From: Nanobdellati archaeon
Lineage (GTDB): Archaea; EX4484-52; GLR71
Direction: 5' to 3'
DNA: 64,000 nucleotides
NCBI GenBank assembly: GCA_019429005.1
Contig: JAHYJR010000002.1
Coordinates: 1-64,000 of the forward strand
Numbering within the stretch: the stretch's first letter is position 1; every line of letters starts with the position of its first letter. Positions 25,562 through 35,438 of the stretch are shown here, piece by piece. Position numbers and translations under genes: made by a program. The notes under the pieces are model-generated. The model was not told the origin of the DNA, ran no database searches, and saw only the letters and a program-made list of their open reading frames with translations.

Positions 25562-27232
25562 ATGAGTTCTGAATTAAGTCTACTTCAAAGCAATATTGCT
25601 GTTAAAAAAATTATTGAACCTCAATTTGATATTTCTTCTGAAGAACATATTGAACCTCAATTTGATATTTCTTCTGAAGAACGTCTTAAAATGATTCTAA
25701 ATAATTATGATAATTTTTTAGGTGAAAATATAGATTTTATCAGAGCTTTAATTGATGAAACAACAATGTTTTTAGATTCAGATAATCAAAGTATCTTACC
25801 TTATGCTGTAAATTTATATGATTATTTTCAAACGTATATAGATAATCTTTTTGAATCTGATGATAATATTTTTAGTGATCGTAAAAATAGTATCGGAATA
25901 AAATCTTTTTTATATTTCAATGCTGGAGTTATTGCAAAAAAACTATTTGAGCACACCCAAGATCTTTCTTGGGCTGAAAAAGGCTATATAGATAGTTTAA
26001 CATCTGGTAATTTAAGTTTAAGTCTTAATCCTAAACATACATCTCGTGCTTTTAGTTATGCTGGGTCATTTTCAAAATTGTTGTATGAAGGGACAGAAGA
26101 TATTAAGTGTTTAGAGGAATGGTACAATAATGATCTAAAATCGGGTGATTTATGTTTTGAAATTGAGCCGATATATGCATATAATTCTTATGTTGGTGCT
26201 AGTTTAGCTGCAAAAATTTTATATGAAAAAACAGATGATATTGATTGGCTTAAAGCGAGGTATAATCTTAATGAAAAATCTGGAGATTTATGTTTTAATG
26301 TTGATCCTAAACTAGCATATTATGCTTATGGTTTTGCTGGTAAAACTGCAGAACTTTTATATGAAAAAACGGGTTATATTAAATATCTTGAAGCATGGTA
26401 TGAAAATAATGTGAAATCTAGTTATTTAAGTTCAGATTGTGATCCAGAATACGCATATCACGCTTATAGTTATGTTGCTGAGTCTACAAAATTATTGTAT
26501 GATGAAACAAATAATCTTGATTGGCTTATAATATCTTTTAATAATAATATTAAATCTAATGATTTAAGTCTCGAACTTAATAAAGAACATGCATATAACT
26601 CTATACGTTATGCTGTAACTAGTGCAAAAACAATATTTGACAAAACAAATAATCTTGATTGGGCTAAATTGTTATATGAGACTCAGCTTAAATCTGCAAA
26701 GTTAAGTTTAGATATCAATCTTGAAAACGCATTTCATATATATAATTCTGCAGCTGATACTGCAAAGATTTTATTTGAAGAGACAGAAGATATAAACTGG
26801 TTAAAAGCACGATTTGATAATATTATTACATCTTCTAAATTACGTAGTGATATAAATAAGATTGAAGCTATTAAAGCGTTTAGTTATGTTGCAAACCAGT
26901 CTAAAATGCTATTTGAAGAAACAGGTGATCTTTATTGGGCAAAAAGTTGGTATGATAATGATCTATCTTCTGCAGAATTAAATAGTGATATTGATGTAAA
27001 AAAGGCTTCATATTCTAGAGGTTACGTTGCTGATGCTGCAAAAGTTTTGTATGAAATAACAAAGGATAAAAAATGGGCTGAAGAAGGTATAATTAATTAT
27101 GATATTTTTATAAATTATATTGAATTAGATCCTTATAGTTCCTATAATTTAATTCGAAAAATGAACGGGCGAAAAGAGTATTTAAAAAGTAAATTAAACT
27201 TAATTGAATCAAATATTATTATTAAAATATAA
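25562..27232 (+). CDS. Protein of nine 46-residue helical repeats, unknown
   Basis: 556 residues, no signal or membrane segment. From about residue 130 it consists of nine copies of a 46-residue unit with the pattern A-Y-x(3)-YA-x(2)-AK-LLYE-x-T-x-DI-x-WLKA-x-Y-x-N-x-LKS-x-DLS-x-(D/N)-x-(N/D)-P. Each unit looks like two or three helices, so a right-handed alpha-solenoid is expected. The unit is longer than TPR (34) or Sel1 (36-38). Near the N-terminus a 12-residue block (IEPQFDISSEEH) is tandemly duplicated by an exact 36-bp repeat. Likely a protein-binding scaffold (inference). Confidence 0.75.
   Translation: MSSELSLLQSNIAVKKIIEPQFDISSEEHIEPQFDISSEERLKMILNNYDNFLGENIDFIRALIDETTMFLDSDNQSILPYAVNLYDYFQTYIDNLFESDDNIFSDRKNSIGIKSFLYFNAGVIAKKLFEHTQDLSWAEKGYIDSLTSGNLSLSLNPKHTSRAFSYAGSFSKLLYEGTEDIKCLEEWYNNDLKSGDLCFEIEPIYAYNSYVGASLAAKILYEKTDDIDWLKARYNLNEKSGDLCFNVDPKLAYYAYGFAGKTAELLYEKTGYIKYLEAWYENNVKSSYLSSDCDPEYAYHAYSYVAESTKLLYDETNNLDWLIISFNNNIKSNDLSLELNKEHAYNSIRYAVTSAKTIFDKTNNLDWAKLLYETQLKSAKLSLDINLENAFHIYNSAADTAKILFEETEDINWLKARFDNIITSSKLRSDINKIEAIKAFSYVANQSKMLFEETGDLYWAKSWYDNDLSSAELNSDIDVKKASYSRGYVADAAKVLYEITKDKKWAEEGIINYDIFINYIELDPYSSYNLIRKMNGRKEYLKSKLNLIESNIIIKI
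25613..25684 (+). repeat. 36-bp tandem duplication inside the repeat-protein gene
   Basis: Two adjacent copies (25613-25648 and 25649-25684) differ only near the last codon. The length is a multiple of three, so the frame is kept. Confidence 0.9.
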
Positions 27233-27240
27233 TTAAATTT

Positions 27241-27378
27241 ATTCTTCTTTTAAAAATATTCTTCTTTTAAAAATATTCTTCTTTTAAAAATATTCTTCTT
27301 TTAAAAATATTCTTCTTTTAAAAAGATTCTTCTTTTAAAAATATTCTTCTTTTAAAAATATTATTCTTTTAAAATTAT
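27241..27378 (+). repeat. 17-bp tandem repeat array
   Basis: About eight copies of ATTCTTCTTTTAAAAAT fill the gap between the repeat-protein gene and the glycosyltransferase; one copy has a G substitution and the last is degenerate. Each unit contains TTTTAAAA, so the array carries a TATA-like box every 17 bp. There are no spacers. Confidence 0.95.
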
Positions 27379-27395
27379 TAATCTAATATACATCT

Positions 27396-28547
27396 ATGTT
27401 TGAAACAAATCTCAAGATTGCAATAATTGGTTGGGGATTTCCACCCAAGATTGAAGGTGGTCTTGATATACATGTATATGAAACGGCTATTAGATTTGCT
27501 AAATTAGGGTATGTAATACATCTTTTTTTACCTGATTTTAATTGTCCTAAATATAAAAATCAAAAATTACCACAAAATCTTGTAATACATCCAATAATGA
27601 TAAATCCAAAAATTACAGATATAAATATTCTGATAAAAACAGTTGAACAATATAATCTAAAAATTATTTCTGAACTTAAAAATTTAGATTTTGATATGAT
27701 ACATACCCATGATTGGTTTGGTGTAGATTCGGGTGTTTGGGTCAAAAACAATCTAAAAAAACCATGGATTACAACATTTCATTCTCTTGAATATATGCGC
27801 TCCACCATACAAGATGATTCAAGTCTAATTTCACTTTTCGAGAAAAAAGCTATAGCGACTAGTGATGTTTTAATAACTGTAAGTAATTTTATGGTGTCTG
27901 AGATAAAAACATTTTACAATATTAAAAAACAAATGTTTGTAGTATATAATTCAGGTAGTATAAATCAAGATGATTACAAAAAAACATTTGAGAAAAAAGA
28001 TACAAATACAAAAAATATATTATATATTGGGCGTCTTGCATCACAGAAAGGTATAGAATACTTTTTAACAGCAATAAAAGAAGTTATAAAAACAGAAAAA
28101 TGTGTAAAGTGTATCATTGTAGGTAGTGGTTATATGTCTGAAAGCCTTAAGAAACATGCAAAAAATTTAGGTATTGAAAATAATGTATTTTTTGAAGGTT
28201 TTGTTAAATCCGAAACACTTTCAGATTATTATCAAAATGCAGACATTTTCATATCACCTTCAATCTATGAACCTTTTGGTATAACTATTGTTGATGCAAT
28301 GCGTATTGGTATACCTGTTATTGCTACAGATAAAACAGGTGCTGTTGAATCTTTAATTAATGGTAAAGATTATATTAAAGTAAAAACTAGAAGTTCTGAT
28401 GAAATTTCAAGTGCAATAACCCGACTTTTATCTGATGATATCTTAAGAAAATCAATTGGTTCTAATGGTAAAAAAGCAGTTGAAATGTATAGTTGGGACA
28501 AATGTGCTAAAGAATTGTCTGATATATATCATTCAACAAATTATTGA
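27396..28547 (+). CDS. GT4-type (GT-B) glycosyltransferase
   Basis: 383 residues. The N-terminal domain has IIGWGFPPKIEGGLDIHVYE. The C-terminal domain has ILYIGRLASQKGIEYFL and SPSIYEPFGITIVDAMRIG, the EX7E region of retaining GT4 enzymes, with HTHDWFG in between. The N-terminal GGL-x-x-H-V-Y and DWFG are shared with archaeal glycogen synthase-like GT4/GT5 proteins, so glucan or surface-glycan synthesis is plausible. The start codon follows the 17-bp repeat array by 17 bp. Confidence 0.88.
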   Translation: MFETNLKIAIIGWGFPPKIEGGLDIHVYETAIRFAKLGYVIHLFLPDFNCPKYKNQKLPQNLVIHPIMINPKITDINILIKTVEQYNLKIISELKNLDFDMIHTHDWFGVDSGVWVKNNLKKPWITTFHSLEYMRSTIQDDSSLISLFEKKAIATSDVLITVSNFMVSEIKTFYNIKKQMFVVYNSGSINQDDYKKTFEKKDTNTKNILYIGRLASQKGIEYFLTAIKEVIKTEKCVKCIIVGSGYMSESLKKHAKNLGIENNVFFEGFVKSETLSDYYQNADIFISPSIYEPFGITIVDAMRIGIPVIATDKTGAVESLINGKDYIKVKTRSSDEISSAITRLLSDDILRKSIGSNGKKAVEMYSWDKCAKELSDIYHSTNY

Positions 28548-28560
28548 ATAAAAATTAAGA

Positions 28561-28758
28561 TTATCCCTTCCAATTTAAACTTTGTATGATTCGTTTTGCA
28601 TCAATCTCATCTTTTGCATGCCATACTTGCCTTTTTCTTAGAACTAAAGAAATCGTGTGTGTCTTTCCGCAATTTGTGCATTTTGATGTTTTTGATCCAA
28701 CAATATAACCTTTAGCTCTCCTGCATTTGTCACATATGAAGACATTAACTTTGACCAT
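28561..28758 (-). CDS. Small zinc-ribbon protein (DUF1922-like)
   Basis: 65 residues. Two CxxC knuckles (CDKC and CTNC) form a zinc ribbon. The C-terminal helix has VWHAKDEIDAKRIIQSL, as in the archaeal DUF1922 family of small zinc-ribbon proteins of unknown role. It converges on the glycosyltransferase gene with a 13-bp gap. Confidence 0.7.
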   Translation of the reverse strand: MVKVNVFICDKCRRAKGYIVGSKTSKCTNCGKTHTISLVLRKRQVWHAKDEIDAKRIIQSLNWKG

Positions 28759-28849
28759 GAGATTATTTGTAGTGTTTAGAATAAATATATTAAATATAGT
28801 AATGATAAGACAATTAGACTTAAATCTAGTTTATTAAAAAATAAAAAAA

Positions 28850-28874
28850 GGAAAGATGCTTAATTGCATCTTCC
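28850..28874 (-). terminator. Hairpin spanning the PEP synthase stop codon
   Basis: GGAAGATGC pairs with GCATCTTTCC (one bulged base); the TAA stop lies in the loop. A run of seven T follows on the minus strand. Confidence 0.7.
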
Positions 28875-31304
28875 AAGTGCTTGTTCTTTCTCAAATATCT
28901 TGATTCTTGTCTTAATGATTGTATCAGGGTTAAGTGATATGGAATCAATACCTTCCTCAACAAGGAATTCAGCAAAGTCTGGGAAATCACTAGGTGCCTG
29001 TCCACAGATACCAATCTTCTTGCCTCTTTCCTTTGCAGTTTTTATAACAGAACGTATAAGTCTTTTAACAGCCTCATTCCTTTCATCATATATATGTGCT
29101 ACAAGGTTAGAATCTCTGTCAAGACCAAGCGTAAGCTGTGTTAAGTCATTTGAACCGATTGAAAATCCATCAAAGATATCACAGAACTGATCTGCCAATA
29201 TAACATTAGCTGGAATCTCACACATAACATAGAGTTCAAGACCTTTATCCCCTTTAACAACACCGTTTTCAGCTAAGATTTCAATAACTTTATTTCCTTC
29301 TTCAACAGTCCTACAGAACGGAACCATGATTTTCACATTCACAAGTCCAAATTCATTTCTAACTTTCTTTATAGCTTCTGCTTCTAATAAAAATGCTTCT
29401 TTGTATTTGTCATCATAGTATCTTGAAGCACCTCGCCATCCAATCATAGGATTGTCTTCAACAGGTTCGAAAAGTTTACCGCCTATTAAATTAGCATATT
29501 CATTGCTTTTGAAATCAGAAAGTCTAACAATTGCAGGCTTTGGATAGAATGCAGCAGCAATCATACCGATACCTTGAGCGAGTTTATCAATATAGAATTG
29601 CCTCTTATCTGCATAACCAACAGTAATCTCATCAATTTGTTTTATCACTTCAGCATTTTTAGGATCCTTTTTGATTTCATTGTATTTGATTAATGCAAGT
29701 GGATGTATCTTAATATGTGAATTTATAATAAATTCTTCTCTTGCAAGACCAACACCATCATTAGGTACCATTGATTGTTCAAATGCCTGTTCTGGTGTCC
29801 CAATATTTGTCATAATCAATGTTTTTGTCCTTGGCACACTTTCTAGATTAACCTCTTCAACATCAAATTTGAGTTTTCCATCATAAACGATACCGCTTGA
29901 ACCTGAAGCACATGAAACTGTAAGCACTTTTCCACTTTTAATCTTTTCAGTTGCATCTCCACAACCTACAACGCAAGGTATTCCAAGTTCTCTTGATATT
30001 ATAGCTGCATGACATGTTCTACCACCACGATTTGTTACAATTGCAGATGCAATCTTCATTATAGGTTCCCAATCAGGATCAGTCATATCTGTTACAAGAA
30101 CCTCACCTTTCTTGAATTTACCAATATCATGGACATCTTTTATGACGTTTGCAATTCCAGAACCAATTTTTGCACCTATACTTTCACCTTCAGTTATAAC
30201 TGCAGATGTTTCTTTCAATACATAAGTCTGTAAGATATTATGGTTTTTCTGTGAATGTACAGTTTCAGGTCTTGCCTGAACAATGAATAAATCACCAGTT
30301 TCACCGTCTTTTGCCCATTCCATATCCATTGGTTTAAAATGACCTGCTTTTTCAGAATAATGATCTTCAATAGTACAAGCCCATTTTGCAAGAGTCAATA
30401 TTTCATCTTCACTAATTGCAAATTGTCTCTGATCTTCAAGAGTTACAGGAATATTTTTTGTAGGATGTGCACTATCTTTTGTATAAACCATTTTTATCAT
30501 TTTAGAACCTATACTTTTCTTGATTATAGGTTTTTTGCCTTCTTTTAATGTTGGTTTAAATACATAATACTCATCAGGATTTACTGCACCTTGTACAACA
30601 TTTTCACCAAGACCATATGCAGCTGTTATAAATACAACATTTTCAAAACCACTTTCAGTATCAATTGAGAACATTACACCAGATGTAGCTTTATCACTTC
30701 GTACCATTTTCTGTACGCCAATTGAAAGACCAATTGAGAAATGATCAAAATCTTTATCAACTCGGTATGAAATTGCTCTGTTTGTGAAAAGTGATGCAAA
30801 ACATTTTTTACATGCAATTATAAGTTCTTCAGGACCTCTTATATTCAAAAAAGTTTCTTGTTGTCCAGCAAAACTAGCATCAGGAAGATCTTCAGCTGTT
30901 GCAGAACTTCTTACAGCGACATCAGTTTCATCTGTACCATAATGTTTGCAAAGACTAGTATAGGATTCAATTATTTCTTTCTTAAGATCTTCTGGAATCT
31001 CAGCCTTTAGAATTGTATCTCTGACTTTTTTACCACGAACCATAAGGTTTTCCATATCAGTTGTATTAAGATCAGATAAAATTTCTTTTATTTTATCTTT
31101 AATTCCTGCTTTTTCTAATATGTAATGATATGCTTTAGCAGTTATAGCAAACCCGTTAGGTATTTTTACACCTTTATCAGTAAGATTTCTATACATCTCA
31201 CCAAGAGAAGCATTCTTCCCACCTACAAATGGTACATCTTCGATACCAAGTTGGTCAAACCATAATATTAACTTATCATTTTTGTCGTCTGTAATTTTTA
31301 TCAA
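28860..31304 (-). CDS. ppsA: Phosphoenolpyruvate synthase
   Basis: 814 residues. The N-terminal ATP-grasp part has VPFVGGKNASLGEM and VRSSATAEDLPDASFAGQQET. The swivelling phosphohistidine domain has GGRTCHAAIISRELGIP (His about 430). The C-terminal PEP-binding barrel has GSNDLTQLTLGLDRDS and the catalytic cysteine in IGICGQAPSD. All are intact. It interconverts pyruvate + ATP with PEP + AMP + Pi and can run glycolytically in some archaea. The start is TTG 31304; no in-frame ATG is suitable. Confidence 0.95.
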   Translation of the reverse strand: MIKITDDKNDKLILWFDQLGIEDVPFVGGKNASLGEMYRNLTDKGVKIPNGFAITAKAYHYILEKAGIKDKIKEILSDLNTTDMENLMVRGKKVRDTILKAEIPEDLKKEIIESYTSLCKHYGTDETDVAVRSSATAEDLPDASFAGQQETFLNIRGPEELIIACKKCFASLFTNRAISYRVDKDFDHFSIGLSIGVQKMVRSDKATSGVMFSIDTESGFENVVFITAAYGLGENVVQGAVNPDEYYVFKPTLKEGKKPIIKKSIGSKMIKMVYTKDSAHPTKNIPVTLEDQRQFAISEDEILTLAKWACTIEDHYSEKAGHFKPMDMEWAKDGETGDLFIVQARPETVHSQKNHNILQTYVLKETSAVITEGESIGAKIGSGIANVIKDVHDIGKFKKGEVLVTDMTDPDWEPIMKIASAIVTNRGGRTCHAAIISRELGIPCVVGCGDATEKIKSGKVLTVSCASGSSGIVYDGKLKFDVEEVNLESVPRTKTLIMTNIGTPEQAFEQSMVPNDGVGLAREEFIINSHIKIHPLALIKYNEIKKDPKNAEVIKQIDEITVGYADKRQFYIDKLAQGIGMIAAAFYPKPAIVRLSDFKSNEYANLIGGKLFEPVEDNPMIGWRGASRYYDDKYKEAFLLEAEAIKKVRNEFGLVNVKIMVPFCRTVEEGNKVIEILAENGVVKGDKGLELYVMCEIPANVILADQFCDIFDGFSIGSNDLTQLTLGLDRDSNLVAHIYDERNEAVKRLIRSVIKTAKERGKKIGICGQAPSDFPDFAEFLVEEGIDSISLNPDTIIKTRIKIFEKEQALGRCN

Positions 31305-31504
31305 CCTTAAAGAATATATTTTAACAGAGCTTATTATCTGTTATTATTAATTGAATATGGTCCATATAAATAGTTTTATTGTAACTGTTTTTATTCAACA
31401 GTGATGATTTTAAGAATATTTTAATTAATCTATATTAAGATATGTTAGATATGAAACTAATTAAAAAATAAGAATAAATAATTATAAAATCAAAGAATAA
31501 AATA

Positions 31505-34036
31505 TCAATAATCAGGTTCACCCTTATACCGTTCTCTTTTAGCTCTTAAGATATCAAGAAGTAATTTTCTTTCACTTCTTGCTGTAATGTACTTAATCAT
31601 GTTGATATCATCTTTTTTAACAATAAGGGAATCAATACCAAATTGAACAAATTTCTCAATCATATTATGATTTTTAAGTATTGAGCCATAAATTGAAACT
31701 TTTATTCCTGCATTTTTGTATTCTTTGATTGTTTGGTGGATAAGTCTTAGAACTGACTTATGTTCACTATTGAAATGCTTATTGACTGCAATGTTATCTC
31801 TATCAACTGCGAGCATATGTTCTGAAAGTGCATCAGCATCAATTGCAGCAAATGACACACCGCATGCTGCCATATCGTTTGCGAGAAATGCACTTGAAGG
31901 TATTTCTATATTTATACCAATATTTAATTTATCACTTTCAATTCCAAGATTTGTAATCATGTTTCGAACAGTTTGAACTTCAGTTGTATCATGAATAAAT
32001 GGAAGGAGTATTTGTATGTTATTATAACCTCTATTTATTACTCGCTCAATTGCTTTTATTTCAGCATAAAACATTTTAGGATCATCAATTGCACGTCTTG
32101 TTCCAGACCATCCTGTTATTGGATTTGTTTCGTTTTTTTCGGTTTCACTCCCTGGTATTTGTTTCAAAATATTGCTTTTAATACCAAATAATCTGTACAC
32201 TACAGGGTTTGGATACGCTTTTTCAGCTAAAGCTAATAAATGATCTTCAAGATATTTAATTAGATTATCTTCCATACCTTCATCAATAATTTTGTATGGT
32301 ATTTTTCCTAATTTAAGAACAATAACTTCAGAAGGAATTATACCTATACCATCGCAGTTATCTGGAATTTGATTCAAATCATCATAAGATTCCATAAAAA
32401 GCATTACTTTGGTTGCAGTCATAACATCATTATTATTTGTAGTTTGTGCTTGAGCCATATTATCAATTTTTTGTTCATCTTTTTGTTCTATTGATTGTTG
32501 TCTGTCTAGTTGTTGTATTTGTGCAGATATTGGTGTATATTGATTTTGTTGTGGCGAATAATTAGATTGTTCATTTTGTGAATTTTGATGTACATTTTGT
32601 TGAGTTTGTAATGGTGTTTCAGTATATGACATATTTGTCATAGGTTGTGTGTTTTGGTGTTGATTAGTATTTTCCATAGTATTTGGTAATTCTGTAACAG
32701 TTCCATCTAATGTGTTTATTATTACCATTTTATCTTCTTCTAATTCCGTTTTAGATTCTTTTTTGATTAAAAGTGGTATTGAACATTCTCTACAAAGTGT
32801 TGACATATGCCCAGTTATACTACCTTGTTCTATAATTATACCACTCAATCTATTTATCACATATATTATTGACTTATTTAAATTTGCTAGTGATATTATA
32901 TCGCCCGCATTTATTTTAGAATAATCTGAAATACCATGTATAATTTTTATATTACCTTGTCCATAACCTAGTGATATACCAATACCATTAAGTAAAATAT
33001 TTCCATTTTGAATGTTTTGTTGTGATATCGTTTTAGTATGTGATTTTATGGGTGAAGATTGAACAATATAAAGTCTATCTCTTTTAATAGCCCATTCAAT
33101 ACTTTGAGGAGGACCTTGTATCTTTTCAATTTTTAATGCAATTTTAAATATAAATTTAACTTCTTCTTCACTAAGGCTTTCTTTAAATCGTTTATCAAGC
33201 TCAAGATTCTCTTTAATTATGTCACCGCTTATTGCATGTTTTATAAATCGCCATTCTTTTTGATTAATTTTTTTACCCTTTAAATTTGAATTATCTTTTT
33301 CGAGAATATAGACATCAGGGGTAATCTCATCAGTAGTTACAATACCTGGACCGAAACAACTTTCAATCATAATTTCATTTTGATTATCTGTTATTGTATT
33401 TATTGTAGTGACTGTACCGGATTTATCCGCATCAATCATAACTTGTATTATTACTGCGATATTTATTTCATTATTTTTACTGTATTTATTAAAAGCAAAT
33501 ATAGCTTCAGGTGTAAATGCAGATATCCAACATTGTTTAATTTTATCTATAATACCTTGCAGACCATTGACATATAATGATGAAGTCATAAAACCGTTAA
33601 AAGATATTTTTGAATCTTTTTGATGATATATACTAGGACGTATACACACAGATACATCGTTATTTGATGCATTAAGCATATTAAGCTGTTGATTACTTAC
33701 GCCTTGAAGCCCTTTACCATTTCCAAGAGTTTCATATGCAATTTTAATTTCATCTTTCATTTCTTTAGAGATTTTTCCAGATAAAATCAAATCTCTTATT
33801 TCTTTTGTTTTTGAAAATAATATTTCATGATTATTTACATCAATCTCATTAGCATTCATAACAACTTCATAAATATTATTATCTGCAAGAAATGCTTCAA
33901 AAGCCTTATTTGTTAGTACAAATCCTTCTGGAACCGATATGTTTGATTTTATAAGTCTTGTAAGAGTTAAAGCTTTCATTCCAACAAGATGAATGTTTTC
34001 ATTATTGATATCTTCAAGCCTTATCGTATATGTCAT
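31505..34036 (-). CDS. Degenerate PEP-synthase-like paralog with Q/N-rich linker
   Basis: About 843 residues in the PpsA domain order. The mobile His motif survives in altered form (TGHMSTLCRECSIPLL, about 410) and the ATP-grasp end reads QSIEWAIKRDRLYIVQ. The ATP-grasp VRSSATAEDLPDASFAGQ region is replaced (CIRPSIYHQKDSKISFNG). The PEP-site GSNDLTQ reads AIDADALSEH and the catalytic Cys motif GICGQ reads SIYGS. Between the His domain and barrel lies a low-complexity Q/N/T/S-rich stretch (about 450-545). PEP synthesis is very unlikely; a regulatory or binding role is inferred. TTG 34045 is an alternative start. Confidence 0.85.
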   Translation of the reverse strand: MTYTIRLEDINNENIHLVGMKALTLTRLIKSNISVPEGFVLTNKAFEAFLADNNIYEVVMNANEIDVNNHEILFSKTKEIRDLILSGKISKEMKDEIKIAYETLGNGKGLQGVSNQQLNMLNASNNDVSVCIRPSIYHQKDSKISFNGFMTSSLYVNGLQGIIDKIKQCWISAFTPEAIFAFNKYSKNNEINIAVIIQVMIDADKSGTVTTINTITDNQNEIMIESCFGPGIVTTDEITPDVYILEKDNSNLKGKKINQKEWRFIKHAISGDIIKENLELDKRFKESLSEEEVKFIFKIALKIEKIQGPPQSIEWAIKRDRLYIVQSSPIKSHTKTISQQNIQNGNILLNGIGISLGYGQGNIKIIHGISDYSKINAGDIISLANLNKSIIYVINRLSGIIIEQGSITGHMSTLCRECSIPLLIKKESKTELEEDKMVIINTLDGTVTELPNTMENTNQHQNTQPMTNMSYTETPLQTQQNVHQNSQNEQSNYSPQQNQYTPISAQIQQLDRQQSIEQKDEQKIDNMAQAQTTNNNDVMTATKVMLFMESYDDLNQIPDNCDGIGIIPSEVIVLKLGKIPYKIIDEGMEDNLIKYLEDHLLALAEKAYPNPVVYRLFGIKSNILKQIPGSETEKNETNPITGWSGTRRAIDDPKMFYAEIKAIERVINRGYNNIQILLPFIHDTTEVQTVRNMITNLGIESDKLNIGINIEIPSSAFLANDMAACGVSFAAIDADALSEHMLAVDRDNIAVNKHFNSEHKSVLRLIHQTIKEYKNAGIKVSIYGSILKNHNMIEKFVQFGIDSLIVKKDDINMIKYITARSERKLLLDILRAKRERYKGEPDY

Positions 34037-34225
34037 ATTAACCAAAGAAATATTATGTTTTACTTATTAAAAAACTATTTGTTATTTATCTATTATTTAT
34101 AGATTAGATGATTTTTGAACCTTTTAATATATATATATATATATTAAATTATTTTGATTAAAAATTGATTAATAAATATTATAAAATACTTCAAAAAAAA
34201 AGAAAAAAAGTAAGAATTTGAAAGA

Positions 34226-34840
34226 TTACTCTTTTACATTCTCTTCAACTGTAGCGTCAACAACTGTTGTAGTTTCAACAACCTTTTCTTTAATTGGTGT
34301 ATCAACTACTTTTTTGTTAAGTGGTGTAACAACAAGCTTAGTACTATATGGTATTTTCATACTAGCTCTTTTACAAGCTTCTTTTACAATATTTGAATAT
34401 TTCTTAAAAGATCTTACTGAAAATATTGCTTGTTTTTGTTTAACTCTTGCAGCACGACCAGCTGGTTTACCAAATGGTTTTCTCATACCATCATAAAACC
34501 TATCTGCTTGCGCAACAGCAGCTTGTGCATGAGCTCTTAAAATATTATGTGGGTGAACTCTTATTTTTAAACGAAAATCTTGTGTTGTAATATTTTTTCT
34601 TAAATAACCATTTGCAGAAACACGACATGCTTCAAGAGCATTATGTCGTATTTGCATATCTCTATCAGGATATACTAAAAATTCGATATCATACTCATCA
34701 TTTAATTTACCCGTATCAAACTTGTTGATTTTTGATCCTGGAATACCTTTAATATAATTTTTTTTATGCACTCTTTTTGCAGTTCTTGTATAAGGTCTCC
34801 CTTTATAATCTCTATCTACACTTGCAGGTCTTAATCCCAT
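34226..34840 (-). CDS. rpl10e: Ribosomal protein L10e (uL16)
   Basis: 204 residues. MGLRPASVDRDYKGRPYTR opens the protein, as in archaeal/eukaryotic L10e. IRVHPHNILRAHAQAAVAQADR and KPFGKPAGRAARV are family core segments near the P-site loop. It has an extended Lys/Val/Thr-rich tail (about 175-204) not found in typical members of about 170 residues. A GGTGT motif precedes ATG by 4 nt. Confidence 0.96.
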   Translation of the reverse strand: MGLRPASVDRDYKGRPYTRTAKRVHKKNYIKGIPGSKINKFDTGKLNDEYDIEFLVYPDRDMQIRHNALEACRVSANGYLRKNITTQDFRLKIRVHPHNILRAHAQAAVAQADRFYDGMRKPFGKPAGRAARVKQKQAIFSVRSFKKYSNIVKEACKRASMKIPYSTKLVVTPLNKKVVDTPIKEKVVETTTVVDATVEENVKE

Positions 34841-34931
34841 TTAAACACCATTTAATTATTTTTTTATTGTTTTTTAATATTATTGATTATCCTTTTAACA
34901 TTACCTTATACATTTTTAGATGAAAAGCTTT

Positions 34932-35228
34932 TTAAATCTTCTTTAGTCTTTCCTTTACTTTTTCAATAGAAAATTTAGACATTTTGCCAATACTTTCTTT
35001 TGTTTTCTCATCAAGAAAACCTTCAATTATCAAATATTCTTGAAGTACTTTTATAATAGGTTCTTTAGATATCTTTGCCGCCATCAAAATCATTGCAGCG
35101 GGTATTTTTGTCATAAGTTCGTCTTCAAGCGCATTTATGGATGAACTCATGTTTGAATTTGCAAGGAATACTCTTTTTCGCCTAGTATTATCTATCTGTT
35201 TTTCTTTATTATTTATATCGTTTACCAT
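34932..35228 (-). CDS. Small helical protein, unknown
   Basis: 98 residues, basic at both ends, with a central hydrophobic helix (KIPAAMILMAAKISKEP) too polar for a clear membrane span. It is upstream of rpl10e on the same strand (about 90-bp gap) and may share its transcript. No family recognised. Confidence 0.5.
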   Translation of the reverse strand: MVNDINNKEKQIDNTRRKRVFLANSNMSSSINALEDELMTKIPAAMILMAAKISKEPIIKVLQEYLIIEGFLDEKTKESIGKMSKFSIEKVKERLKKI

Positions 35229-35438
35229 TGTTGTTACCCAGAATATATAAAATAATAATATTTGTTATTAAATTATGAGGTTTAGACTATTTATATGTTT
35301 CTAAAAATGTGACATTTTTATATATGTTATATAAGTATGGTTATACGGGCGAGTGATAAAAATGATAACAATTATAAAGTTTTAACTTAAATAAATATTA
35401 TCTGATTATAATTAATGATAATGTTTTTAAGGATATAT

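Noticed and set aside
27241-27378. Possible CRISPR array
   Set aside because: The 17-bp units are head to tail with no spacers and no cas genes are nearby; it is a simple tandem repeat.
34123-34146. TA dinucleotide run
   Set aside because: Simple AT-rich low complexity common throughout the window; no evidence of function.
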